From assembly GCA_905250075.1 (NCBI GenBank), contig CAJNOP010000319.1, positions 138,469 through 202,468 of the forward strand: a stretch of 64,000 nucleotides of DNA. Reading direction: 5' to 3'. The DNA comes from Rotaria sp. Silwood1 (Eukaryota; Rotifera; Eurotatoria; Philodinida; Philodinidae). The position numbers were made by a program, and so were the translations under genes. The notes beneath the pieces were generated by a model that was not told the DNA's origin, did no database searches, and saw only the letters and a list, made by a program, of their open reading frames with translations. Every line of letters starts with the position of its first letter. Within the stretch, counting starts at the first letter, position 1. Below are positions 46,061-58,507 of the stretch, piece after piece.

Positions 46061-49000
46061 AATGTTGTGCTGTATCACGATTCGAATTTGATTGATGACC
46101 TGATGAGAACATTATAAATGTTTTATTTACAGCAGATAGATAGAAGAAGGCAAGAGAGAGAATGGCTAAAAGTAGAAGAGACGACGTATATAACTTATCG
46201 ACAGAACTTCTTTCATACTTGATTTGTTTTCCTTTGTAAATAGTGGTCATTCAGTTTGATTCATTCTTGTTCTAATATTAGAAGAGGTAAATCAAAGTAG
46301 CTATTCGTTCTTTTTCAACTTATAATTTGTATTTTTTACAAAAATAATCTATACGCATAAAGCAATCTTTTTCTCTTGCAAAATCGTCATTCCTAATTAT
46401 AACAGTTGTTTCAAACTTACAAAAGTATAAATTATTGAAACGAAATATTTTTGCAAAACGGTTCATAAGTATATTGCAATCCTTAGACATGGTCATACTC
46501 TCGCAAAATTTCGACTCCTATACATTTTTTTTCCTTGTAAACAAAAGAGTATCATAAAAAAATCTTTCAATCCACATTTTTAGACTTTTTCCAACTTGTC
46601 TTTGAAAATTTATGAAATAAACATTGATCCGATTTTTCAACTAACCTTGTAAAAACAAAATTTTCTATTCATTAGTCTTAGTATTTGATCATTACCTTCT
46701 TAATATCTCATTTAATACAAGTAATGGAACTCTACAAAAAATATATACATGTACGTTTCTTCAGCTTTCATTATAAGAGGACATCAAGTATAAACCTAAG
46801 TTGCATATATCTCTTTTTTTGTTCTCTTTTTTAGTATATATAGAGCTTCTCTATTAATATGGACAGATCCAAAAAAATGTCTTTATGAATTCTGATAAAG
46901 CATAGAAAAATGGCCGTCGAATGAGTATAAAAGTTTAAATATTCGAGTGACAGCTAACCCTTTTTCAGAACACACAACACATCGCACTTCTCTGTCGATA
47001 TTTAGTTTTTCATATATTTTTCATTCTTTTTTTTATACTTATCTCTTTTCTGATGTTTGTTCGAACGTAGAACTCGATTTAGATTCATTTTTATTCGTTC
47101 AAAACTACATCAGATAAGTTATCAAAATTATCTATGTCAGAAGCCGAAACCATGCCGAATGGAAGTACTTTTATTCAGTCAACTCACTAGATCACAAACT
47201 AATCAGAAAAAAAAGATAAAACTTTGAAATATATTCAATCACAGTTTGATAAGTACGAACAAAATATAGATCATCTGTTATTTTTTCTTTTTTTAGAAAA
47301 AGCAAGACACAATAGTAACTATCATCACTTAATATTTTACTGAACGACAGGCCTTATTATCCTATTTAAATAGCCATTGAGTTACATTTGAGCGCGATGA
47401 TACTAGAAAAACAGATCAAACGAAAATTGTTTGCTATGAAAAATCCAGACCGAAAGAATTATAGTTTGAACGTTCAGGTGTAAATTTGCCATTGACACTA
47501 ATAAAATTGACTTACTAATATTATATAAAATCGATAATAGGCTCAAATAAGTTATACAGACATAAAACCTATGTTGTTGAAAGAAAATAGTCTTTAGATA
47601 TATAAATACATTCTAAGAACTTCGAAAATAATCTATTTATATTTTTTAGATTCATAAATCTAGTAACACAATTTTTAACGTAAAAAAATTTTGTTTTACA
47701 AGTATTTATGTATTATCATTTTTCTTTCTTGTTTTTATACATGATTAGATGGCTTATTTTTCTATGATCAATAGAAAATTCATGTTATTCTTATTTTTTT
47801 CTCTCTCAATTAATTATTTGTATGGTGATCAGGTAAACAAAGAGCTTAACAAGCTTCTAGACGTTGTTCAATATTAGATCGATGAGTAGGCATATTTTCA
47901 CTTCTGAAAAAGAAAGAGAATATATGTGTATTTCTGCTTTTTTTGCGTTCTTTTCAACGAAAAACTTGCATGGCATATTAGAAGACATGATTTATCGTAT
48001 GAAGGGTAAAAGAACAAAGAGAAAGACTTGTGCAAATGCATATTCAAATCGTATTCCACTGTAGACCTCCTGATTAGACAGAGAGGGGCTTTCCTCCCTC
48101 CCCAAAATTTCAGACATTCTGCCGACATTTCCGATACTACTTTCTGTAGAATTTATAAAGGTCAGTTCAGCAGAAAACTTCCGGTTTTACTGGAATAAAA
48201 TTAAACTAAAGTTGTTTTCTGTGAAATTTCTCACAGAAAGTCGATTTCATTTCTGCTGTTATGTATCGTCATCTTCTCTTAAGTGACATATACTCATGTA
48301 TGAGACGATTGCAAGTCATTTGTACAATTGAGAAAAAAAAGCAATGGCTAAGCTTATATCTTGTAGAATTCTCAATCAAATTCAATAATTTTATCAGAGA
48401 ATATTCTTGGCAAGTGTGGCCAATTTGGCTGCTAAAATCAGCCATTTAGCTATTATTTCTCAATAGTGGGCACGAAAATGATGTCGTTTTTCCAATGAAA
48501 TTTCACATAGTCATGTCCAATGGCAATAAATGAATTTGATTTTTTTTTCTGTTAAGAATACTTTTAAAAATTTATTCTAACATATTAGTATCTTCGTAAG
48601 ATTCGCTAGAAAATGCACTATTTGATTTAGCCAAGTAGCGTTTATTTTATTTGTATTTACTCGAAGTATTGGTGGCCTAAGATTTGGTCGAAAATGTTCC
48701 GTCACACTGTAAGCTGTTTTTTTCCCTAATAAAAACTTCAACGAAACCCCCATTCAATTATAGTCAAAATGTAGCTCCGAGAAAAAGAAATAAGTTGTAA
48801 TTTAAACAAAATCTATGGTATTTTGTATTGGAAAAAAAATTAAAAAACTCAGTCTTCAAACAGGAGTTTTTCTCGCTAAATGTCCCGTCACGCTTTATTT
48901 TTGTTTTTTATGTATCTCGAGCTCTACTGTACCATAATCAGTATAATTTTCAGCAAAAGTAGACCGCTAGGTATAGAAGAGACACACCAAATTTCGGCTC

Positions 49001-50255
49001 TTTGTTGTTTGTTGTTTCGGAGAAAATTACAAAATACTGATCAAATGTCCCGTCACGCCTTTTTGACAGTAAAAGTAATGTTTTTCGACCAAAACAGAAA
49101 GAAATTTAGATGTGTCTTATATGAATCGAAAACTCTTTGAAAGAGTGATCTTACTAGACGTGTTAAAACTCTTTCGAGTGAAAAGGGTCAGTTTGCTTAG
49201 GTAAAAATAGAAGCACATAATTTGGCCTGTAGAATTCTACTCTTACATAAAGCCTTTTTCGAAAAACTGAACTTCCAAAATTCAAAGCTTTGCTATGAAA
49301 GTCATTTAAAATTTAATTTCTTCATTAGCTCTGGTCAGTCTCATTTATTTCTTGAATAGTACTATCTACGCCAATACACAGAATCATTCCAGTGAAAAAT
49401 GAAATTTTCAAAAGAAGTTGAAGTCAAATTGTACAAATGATTTGCAGTCGTCTCGTATGTATCTAAAACAGTGATGAAAACTAATTATCAAAATATTTGT
49501 CCTTTTTCACTTCGACATAATTTTATATTGAACAACTTTTATATCGAATTAGTTATGATTAGGTTGTGGGGCGTGTTGTTGAGAAGACTCGATCAATACC
49601 CACCTATACCCTTCAACATGTCAAAAGACAGAGTATCAAAAGGTAAGAAAAAATGAGTTATTTAAGAAATTGTATATCATCTATTTATCGAGCTAATATC
49701 GATGAAAAAATACTGAAGTTTTCATAGGTTATATAGCTTTTAGTTCTCCTCAAAATGGCAAAAAAAAATATTGGAAAAAAAGCTTTGTGTTCTATGTCAA
49801 ATGCAGATTACGCTGTCACTAGTCAGGGAAACAATGTAAAAGAAAATGATCTTGTGAATTTTTCGATCTGTTTTGTTCATGAAAATTGTTATCTCAAAGT
49901 AATTCAAACTTCACTCTGGATAGAACATAAGATCGACATTCAAGATTAATTATAATTTATTTGTATACGATTGACTCTTTGCATATATCTAAAGTCAACT
50001 TGTTTTCATTGAAATTCATAAAAATATCTATTCATAACTTACTATACTTGTCCTTTGAGCAATAATCTTAAAAAGTAAGAAAAAATGTTATTTGATGATT
50101 AGTTCAAATGAGAATTAATCGTTTAATTATCTTTATAAATTGTAAATGTTTTGTATATTTGTTAAATAGAAGTTTGATCAACTGTATTTGTCTGAGAAAA
50201 TTAAAACTATTTTTATAATAAATATTGATATTGATTATAGGATATAAAATCAGTA
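46061..50255. other. Gene-poor AT-rich stretch of 4.2 kb
   Basis: A 63-codon minus frame (46250-46059) with one hydrophobic helix ends flush with the hairpin at 46060; it may be a truncated gene but is unsupported. Near 48690, 48880 and 49046 the word (A)TGTCCCGTCACGC or a variant recurs in direct orientation. A very degenerate TGTGGG-like hairpin is at 49560-49612 (AGGTTGTGGGGCGTG...CACCTATACCC). No gene called. Confidence 0.4.
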
Positions 50256-53200
50256 ATGCAATTGAAACGATCATCTGGAATATTGCTACATATAACATCA
50301 CTACCATCATCATATGGAATTGGTGATGTTGGTCCAGAAGCTTTTAAATTTATTGATTTTTTAGTTGAAACAAAACAAAAATTGTGGCAAACATTACCTA
50401 TATATCCAATCAATTCTCCATCACCGTATTCAAGTATGAATTACTTTCCAATCCAAAAAAAAAAATTTTTTTTCTAATGAAACTCTCTAGAAAAGGCAAT
50501 CGAAGATGTACAACATGACTAAAGATCTGAATGTGAAGGTGAGCTTGAGGATTATTCTCTTTTAACGTATATCTATGAAGTAGAAAGATAAAAACAAAAT
50601 CGATGGTATCTTAATCGTAGTACATGTATCAGTTTAAATTTTGTTGTTTATGCAGAAAATATTTCAAAAATTTATTTAACGTTTTTCTTAGAATATCGGT
50701 TCGACAATTTATATCTGATGGTTTTCTATCAGAATAATGCATTAAGTACGAAGTATTATGTTTAGAACTAACGAGTTTTGTAGCTCTTTTACAAAAAACA
50801 CTCGTCGAAGGAAAAATAGAATGTTTGTGTCTATCAGAATTTAGCTATTTTCATAGAATTTCAGTTTTATTGATGTTTTCGTTTCACATAGGCCTCCAAA
50901 CTAAACGAGAAAGAAAACTATAAAAATAAAAAAAAACTGACTTTTTTGGTCGAGATGGTAAAGTATTACTGGAGATGCTAGAGGCCCCAAAACAGATATC
51001 ATACATATAATAAAATTTTCCTAGTTGCCACCAAAATAAAAAAGAGATATAAGACGAAACTTTTTTCGATGTAGGAATGTATAGGATGTAGGTGTGGGTG
51101 TGTGATAACTTTTCATCTACATCTACACTCATACCCATCCTTGTATTTGATAAAATATAATTTTTTTGTTGTTATTTTTTTTCAATAGGTTTATCAGCAT
51201 TTGCAGGTAATTCATGGTTAATATCACCAGATAAATTATTAGAAGCTAATTTAATATCAAAAGATGATTTAAAATCAATTGATCGATCAAAATTTAACAA
51301 TGCATATGTTAATTTTAATGAAATAAAAAAAACAAAGAGAAATTATTAGAAAAAGCATATCTTAATTTTAAAAATAATAATGAACAGTCTTCAGAAATTT
51401 TAAATGATTTTTTTCAACGTGAAAAATATTGGATTGATAATTTTACATTATTTATGACAATCAAAGAAAAAGTAAGACTACGGATGACATTCTTTATCAA
51501 AAAGCATTTATCTCATTTGATATTAAATATTCGAGTAGTTACTAGAATTTTTGTTTTCGTTTGTAAAGCAAAATGGAGAAGTGGAAAAACAAACATAGAC
51601 AGGTTAGAACATTTCTGAGAACTTTACGGTGAAAAAAAAAAAAGAGAAAATCATTTAAGAGCTCCATATTTATAATTCATTACAGAAATATATGAGTTTC
51701 AATGTTGCGTTGATCTCTTCTGCCGTCTTGTGATGGCGAAGGACTATCAGAATTGTTGATTTTTCAAGTCTTCTGAGTGATCTTTTTTTGTTAAGAATCG
51801 AACTAAGTCTCTATTATGAATCATTGTGTTAATAGATTTCTATTTTGAAATCGTCTTGATTTATTTCATTTATTTTTAAGGAAATTAGAATAGTGATTGT
51901 AATTTATGTCCACGAAAAACCGTAAGAAATTTCTATACGATCGAAAACAATCGTATTGCATCGTAGACGACCTTTTTATGATCGTTCATGTAGCTAAGTA
52001 TTACAATCTTATATTATCTGTGATCACATACAGAGAAATATGGCATAAAATTGAGACAATAAACTAACGTTTCGATCTCATTCAATGATCATATTTCTCA
52101 GAGAAAAATAACTTTTCAGCTACTTCATAGATCTCTAATGCATTCATTGAATAAAATTTTTCAACGAGAATTTACTTATGTATGTTTTTTGAACATGAAA
52201 TAAATTTTTTATCTTAATAGAAAAACATTTTAGAAAATTATTATTCTAACTTATCTTTTTTTTTATTATCCTGTAGTTATAAAAAAAAACATATCTTAAT
52301 TAAAGAAAAAAACAAATAAATTGTTTATTTAGTATAAAAATAGTACATGGTCCGATTGGCCTGAACCTTTACGTCGTCGTGAACAAACTGCATTACAAAG
52401 GATTCGTAAACTCAAAAAAGATCGTATAAAATATTATTTGTTTGTTCAATATATATTTGATCAACAATGGAATGACTTAAAAAAATATGCAAATGATTCT
52501 AACATAAAAATAATTGGTGATATTCCTATGTATATTGATTATGATTCAGTTGATGTTTGGGCAAATTCTCATATATTTCAATTAGATCACAATGATACCA
52601 TGAAACCAACTGTTATAGCAGGTATTTTTAATCGCAGAACTCACATTATGTTTTTTTCGATGAAAAATATAGTGTGTGTAAGTTTTAATTAGATTATTCT
52701 CGAACATTTCAAAGCCTTGTTCGAAATTTGAATGAATGGAATACGTTTATGAGTGTTCTAGTATAGTTTTTGATTTTTACATAGATAAGAAATTATACTC
52801 AGGAATGACGGGTAGTGATTAGAGACCTGCAGTGTCAAGTTCTTTTTATTCTGAAATCCGGCTCTGAAAAATTTCTTCTTTATGATCTCTAATGTATTTT
52901 GTTTTTTGCTTAACTTTGAGTGTATACAAATCGATAAACAAATAGAGGAATGAAAGAAAATCAAAGAATCATCAAAAGATTAATTTTGAATTTCTTTTTC
53001 ACTTGTTGTGTAGTGGAAATAGAAAAAACAATAACTAAGAAGTATTTTATATGTATAGTGGACAGCAAAAGTTTAAGATACTTTTATTTTTGAACTTTTT
53101 CAGTGGAAATGAGTAGCTAGGCCAAATCCAAATAGTGATTTGGATAGCTCTTGAAATTCTCTATCGAATACAACATGTGTCGAGTCTTAAAAAAAAACTT

Positions 53201-56200
53201 TGTGAAAAGGGATTTTCAGAAAACCACGATAGGGGGGTTTTGAGTCCTAGAGGATTTTGACAAAAACATTTTTCAATATAGTCATATGAAAGAGCAGAAA
53301 ATTCTGAACAAAATGAGGAGTGGCGCAGCTCTGTACGATGTTCTGTCGCAAAATTATAAGCATTAGAAAATGTCAAAAAATTGCAAATTTTATGGAAAAA
53401 CCCCTAAAAATCGACTAAAAACAAATTTTTTTGACATTTTCTAATGCTTATAACTTTGCGATAGAACATCGTACAGAGCTGCGCCACCCCTCATTTTGTT
53501 TAGAATTTTCTGCTCTTTCATATGATTATATTGAAAAATGTTTTTGTCAAAATCCTCTAGGACTCAGAACCTCCTATCGTGGTCTTCTGGAAATTTCTTT
53601 TCACAAAGTTTTTTTAAGACTCGACACATATTGTATTTGATAGAGAATTTCAAGAGCTATCCAAATCACTATTTGGATTTGACCTAGCTACTCATTTTCA
53701 CTGCAAAATTTCAAAAATGAAAGTGTCTTAAACTTTTGCTGTCCACTATACTATGCACTAGCAATCGAGAATTGTTGTACTTCAGATGACACTGAAATAT
53801 TTCTTGATTAATGGTATAATGTTTTTATGTGGTTGATTTTTTGAATGTTATAGGCGTAAGGTGACCCATTTGTTTCTTGTTATGAAATTTATTCTTAATA
53901 TATGTAGTGAGTAGAGTCTTGCAAATTAGTTTCAGAGTCGTTATCGGAATCAACTGATTTGTTTTGCAAATATTTCGACTTAGTATAGAAACTTTTTTCG
54001 AATTGAAAGTTTTGTTCTCTGATATTTACTGTATATACTGATGTATTTTGACTATTTCAACGACATCTTATCAATATCTACAGATATGAAAGAAACTCGG
54101 AGTTAAATTCGATCTCGATTTTTTGTTTCACTCTGATTTTCGTTCATGTCCGTAGATATTGATAAGATATCGTTGAAACCTCCAGAATGCATCAGTTTAT
54201 ACAGTAAATATAAGAAAACGAAACCTTTAATTCGAAAAAATTCCTATGCTAAATCGAAATTTTTGGCAAAACAAATTAGATGATTTTAACGACGACTCTG
54301 AAATTGATTCTGTGCAGAACTATGACAGTGAGTTTTGTCTTTCGTTTTGTTCTATTTGTTAATAATGAAAAATAAAGTTATTGTAGTATCAAATAGCAAA
54401 CGTTCATTAGACGTGGTTATAGTTTAGAGTTCGATTTGACCCCAAAAACTTTTTTCTTTCAGTAATTCCGACTTCGACGGAGTCGGAGTTGAAATCGAAT
54501 TTTAGAGTTCTCCGCAGATCTCTAATAGTCGTGCATTGATTTGCCACAGTCGTCACATGATCAACATAAAAAGTGTGAACTAATCACGATATATAATAAT
54601 GCGTTTATACAAGTTGTAGATATAACGAATATGTACAACAGACTTATTTGCCAATTAAATTAATGATTACAATAATAATAATAGAGTTGAATTAAGAAAA
54701 AAAACAGACTATGAAAAAGAAAAAAACAATGAGCGATTGTTAAAAACAAAAATGTTGTTCAAAATGTAGAATTAAATAAGACAGATCGTTTTCCTGCCGA
54801 ATGATTATCCTTGAAAAACAACTATAGTTTGCTAGAGACCTTTCACTTAATGTATTTCGTATTAGTATAATGAGGCACAAGAGTACATTTGTGCTCCATG
54901 TTTTAGTCTTAAAGGGGCTACGTTGACAAGCTTTTTATTCATAATTATTAATCAAATCTTGATAATATTGAAAATAATTACAGAAAGCAATAAATATATT
55001 TTTTTCTTATTGTTATTATTTGATAGGTGTTCCACCTGAGCATAAATCAGATATACTACAAAATTGGAATATGCCAATCTATGATTGGAATAATAAAAAT
55101 GCTAGACAAGATTTATTTGATTGGTGGATAAAACGTTTACGTAGAACATTGTCAATTGTTGATTTAGTTAGAATTGATCATTTTCGTGGTCTAGAATCAC
55201 ATTATGTTATGCCAGTTGATATTGAAACACAAGAACTAAATATTTCACAAGCACATTGGGTTAAAACACCGTAAGTTAAATCAAATGGAAATATTTTTCT
55301 AGAAGTGTTTTCCACCAATCAATTGATTTGATATCAAACAAGAATTTATTTCATTGGAAATATAGATTCGAAACAAAAACATTTCTCAATTAATTAATCA
55401 TTTTTAATATTAGACAATGAAGAATATGATTGAATATTTTCTGAAATTAAAATATCTTTTTTCCCGAGAAAAATATTGAGTGCAAGTTTAAGAATGACGA
55501 TTGAATTCAAAGCACAAGCAACAGATCCTTCCTCTCTCCTCTAATACCAACACAGGCAGACAGTAACTTACCAACAGAAGAATTAACAGATAGAGTATCA
55601 ATAGAAACCTTGGGAAGCAATGAATTCTTATCAAAGAAATTTTAGATAACGTATTTTGTATATTATTATAATCAATCTGACGAGGAAAGGTCATCAACTG
55701 ATGAATGAATTTTAAGTCAGTACTACAATGATCATGTAGATCTTAATGAACTATGAATACTATGAACAGATTTTCTGTTAGTTGCTTATTACTCTCAAGA
55801 TATCGCATTTTTATACTTTTTTTTTAGGTCAATGTCATGATCCTTCTCAGAAATATCAAGAAAATTGAGTTTTGAAATTCGACTGGAAACTTTACACACA
55901 GACAAGAGTTAACAACAATAGATTATTACGAGAGATCTTTTGATGTCTCTTATTATGTTCTTGAAAGGATGGTATTACATTATGCTAAAATATACGGTAG
56001 AAATATAGTATCTCTCGACAGCAATAAGATAACAATTCAGAATCTTTTCAGAATACTCATAGCTCATTGGGACTTACATGCTACACATTGTTCCGATTTA
56101 AAAGCAGTTTATCACATTCCCTTATGAGAAAGATAAGTCAAATTAAACATTTAAATCTATTAAGAAACTGAATTGGCAAACTATTTAATAAATGATTAAT

Positions 56201-58507
56201 AGAAAAAAAACCAATGTTCAAATTACTTTGAAATAAAATTATCATTATCTTTCTCTTATCTGATTTGACTAATATCAAAATATTTAAATTAAATCCTTTT
56301 ATTGATATTTTAGTGGCCATGAATTATTGACAGCTGTAACAGAATCACTTGGTTCAGATATTCCATTAATTGTGGAAGATTTAGGTAATGTTACACCAGA
56401 AGTATTTGAATTACGTGATCGTTTTCAATTATTTGGCATTAAAATTTTACAAATGGGATTTTATCAGGATTCAGATAATATTTATTCTCCCCATAATTAT
56501 ATTCCAAGTTCAATTGCATATACAGGTTTTTATCGTATTATTTTGATTATAAATAGGACAACTACTTTTACAACTTTATAAATTTTCTCATTGAAATATC
56601 TTTCGTTAGTAAGTTATTAAACAATAATTCATCTATATGTAGATAAGTATAACATGTTTTTATACCTAACAAATCAATGTTAATTAGATTTCGTGAAATT
56701 CACATATATTTTCGAAGAAAATAGTAGATGTAAGTTTTAAGCCGAGATTTTATGGCTCTTTCTTCCCTCTCGCTACATACATTACCAATCGGAATACATT
56801 CTTTTCTCAGAACTCCTTAGCAACAGAAAAACATACTGAATGGCATTAACAATTATGCTTACGAGGGAACGTCTTCAACTGTCCAATCCCTTTTGAGTTC
56901 GGACTTTGTGCAAAGAGGTAGACCCTAGTGAAGTATGAAAAACCTCAAAAGATTAAATACCCCTAGACCTTCTGTCCAAAGTTATAGGCATTTTACTGGA
57001 ATTTTAGCCTATAGCATGGTATATATTAATAAATTGAATGACAGTATTTCGACCTGAGATTTTGTCCACAGGCAAGTCTATTCATGAATGAAATATCCTG
57101 AAAATTTTAGCTGAAAAGGACGTTTTCTTCCCGAGATATTTAAGTCTCAAAAATGGCTCATATACTATAAAAGATACTAGAATTTTCTGTTTTGGGGGGC
57201 TTAAATATCTCGGGAAGAAAACGTCCTTTTCAGCAGAAACTTTCAGGATATTCCACTCATAAATATACCTGCCTGTGGACAAAATCTCAGGTCGAAATAC
57301 TGTCATTCAATTTATTGATATATACCATGCTATAGGCTAAAATTCCAGTAAAATGCCTATAACTTTGGAAAGAAGGTCTAAGGGTATTTAATCTTTTGGG
57401 GTTTTTCATACCTCACTAGGGTCTATCTTTTGCACAAAGTCCGAACTCAAAAGGGATTGGACAGTTGAAGACGTTCCCTCATTAGACTATTTTGGAACAT
57501 TTCAAAGACTTCCTTGAGATTTAAATGATTGAAAAACATTTGTGATTGTTCTCTAAAAGTTCAGTTCTTTTTATTTTTCCACACACAAAAAAATCGTATG
57601 ATAAATGTCAAGAATAATGAGTAATGATGTAATAAATAATGCAGGAACTCATGATAATCCAACAACATTACAATGGTGGACAGAAAAAGCATCGGAAAAA
57701 GAAAAATGTCAATTTATTGAATATATTCATCGGCCAATAGAAGGTGATAAAGAATTAATTAATGATTTAAAACTTGAAAAACATGTTGATAAATATATTT
57801 GTTGGTATTTCATACAAGTTCTTTTACAATCAGCTTCAAATGGCGCAATTATTCAAATGCAAGATCTTTTAAATATTTCAACAAGAATGAATGAACCAGG
57901 AACAGGTTACTTATATTATTACATATTGTAAAAAGAAGAAATATTTACCATTCAATAAGGAAATTTTTGTTGGATTATTTGAGAATTTTCTCAAATATAA
58001 AAATCAGTCTATAATTGTTTTTCACTGTCAGAAGAGATTATTATACTAGTTATGATCTCATTCAGAGGTATCAAATTAATCTCTATTTATGACGATCAGT
58101 GAATCTCGTTTCAATCGATCTCTTAGTAAAAAAAACTGATTGTCTAAAACGTTCGATAATTATTTCTAATAGAAGTACAAAAAAAGAAATAGAGTATATC
58201 AGCAAATGTTAGTTCTGTTTCTGATTTTAACTGTACTCGGTTTCATTCTAATGTCGAACAGTGAAAAAACGAATTATATCATTATGAAAATAAAATATTT
58301 TTTTATTGATTATTAATAGCATCCGATGTTGAATATGATGGTCCACAAAATTGGTCATGGCGTTTCGAATGGTCTCAATTGACATCAGATATTCGAATGC
58401 GATTAAAAAGATTAACACATATGTATGGGCGTGATGTAAAATATGATAAAGCCATTCCATCAGAAGATATGCCTATGAAAAATGATGCGAGATGTACTCT
58501 ACAATAA
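50256..58507 (+). CDS. 4-alpha-glucanotransferase (GH77, MalQ/DPE1-like), seven exons, one frameshift
   Basis: Exons: 50256-50433, 51189-51471, 52333-52621, 55027-55270, 56314-56525, 57645-57905 and 58320-58507, all GT-AG. The coding sum is 1655 nt, one short of 552 codons, because of a frameshift in an 8-A run at 51325-51332; adding one base restores phase everywhere. The expected length, about 551 residues, is normal for GH77. The enzyme transfers alpha-1,4-glucan chains between donors and glucose or maltooligosaccharides (disproportionation). Seen: LLHITSLPSSYGIGDVGPEA at the start; IIGDIPMYIDYDSVDVWA; VRIDHFRGLE with the nucleophile Asp; IVEDLGNVTPEV with the acid/base Glu; GTHDNPTTLQWW with the third Asp; and NWSWRFEW near the end. 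Animals normally lack GH77, so acquisition by transfer followed by intron gain is inferred. Introns carry transposon-like palindromes. Confidence 0.88.
51084..51141. repeat. TGTGGG hairpin inside intron 1 of the GH77 gene
   Basis: TAGGATGTAGGTGTGGGTGTGTGATAA, a loop of CTTTTCATC, then TACATCTACACTCATACCCATCC. It ends only about 48 nt before the exon 2 acceptor, so in the pre-mRNA it could fold close to the branch-point region. Confidence 0.88.
53056..53748. mobile_element. TA-flanked palindromic MITE in GH77 intron 3
   Basis: The ends TAGTGGACAGCAAAAGTTTA and TAAACTTTTGCTGTCCACTA are inverted copies flanked by TA (53054-53055, 53749-53750). The inverted match runs through nearly the whole 693 bp, so the element is one long hairpin with a centre near 53405. 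Arm identity is high, so it is young. Tc1/mariner-type by target site; no transposase. Confidence 0.88.
53918..54317. mobile_element. Palindromic element in GH77 intron 3
   Basis: TTTCAGAGTCGTTATCGGAA (53930) pairs with the complement at about 54300. An inner match pairs TTCAACGACATCTTATCAATATC (54057) with GATATTGATAAGATATCGTTGAA. The centre is near 54115. About 400 bp, moderately diverged, non-coding. Confidence 0.75.
56873..57480. mobile_element. Palindromic element in GH77 intron 5
   Basis: GAGGGAACGTCTTCAACTGT at the left and ACAGTTGAAGACGTTCCCTC at the right are perfect inverted repeats. The arms match for about 290 bp each around a centre near 57170 (GAGATATTTAAG / CTTAAATATCTC). No TA duplication is obvious. 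Non-coding. Confidence 0.85.

Noticed and set aside
53161-53640. Two mirror-image frames of about 70 codons with similar translations
   Set aside because: They are the two arms of the palindromic element at 53056-53748 read in opposite directions.
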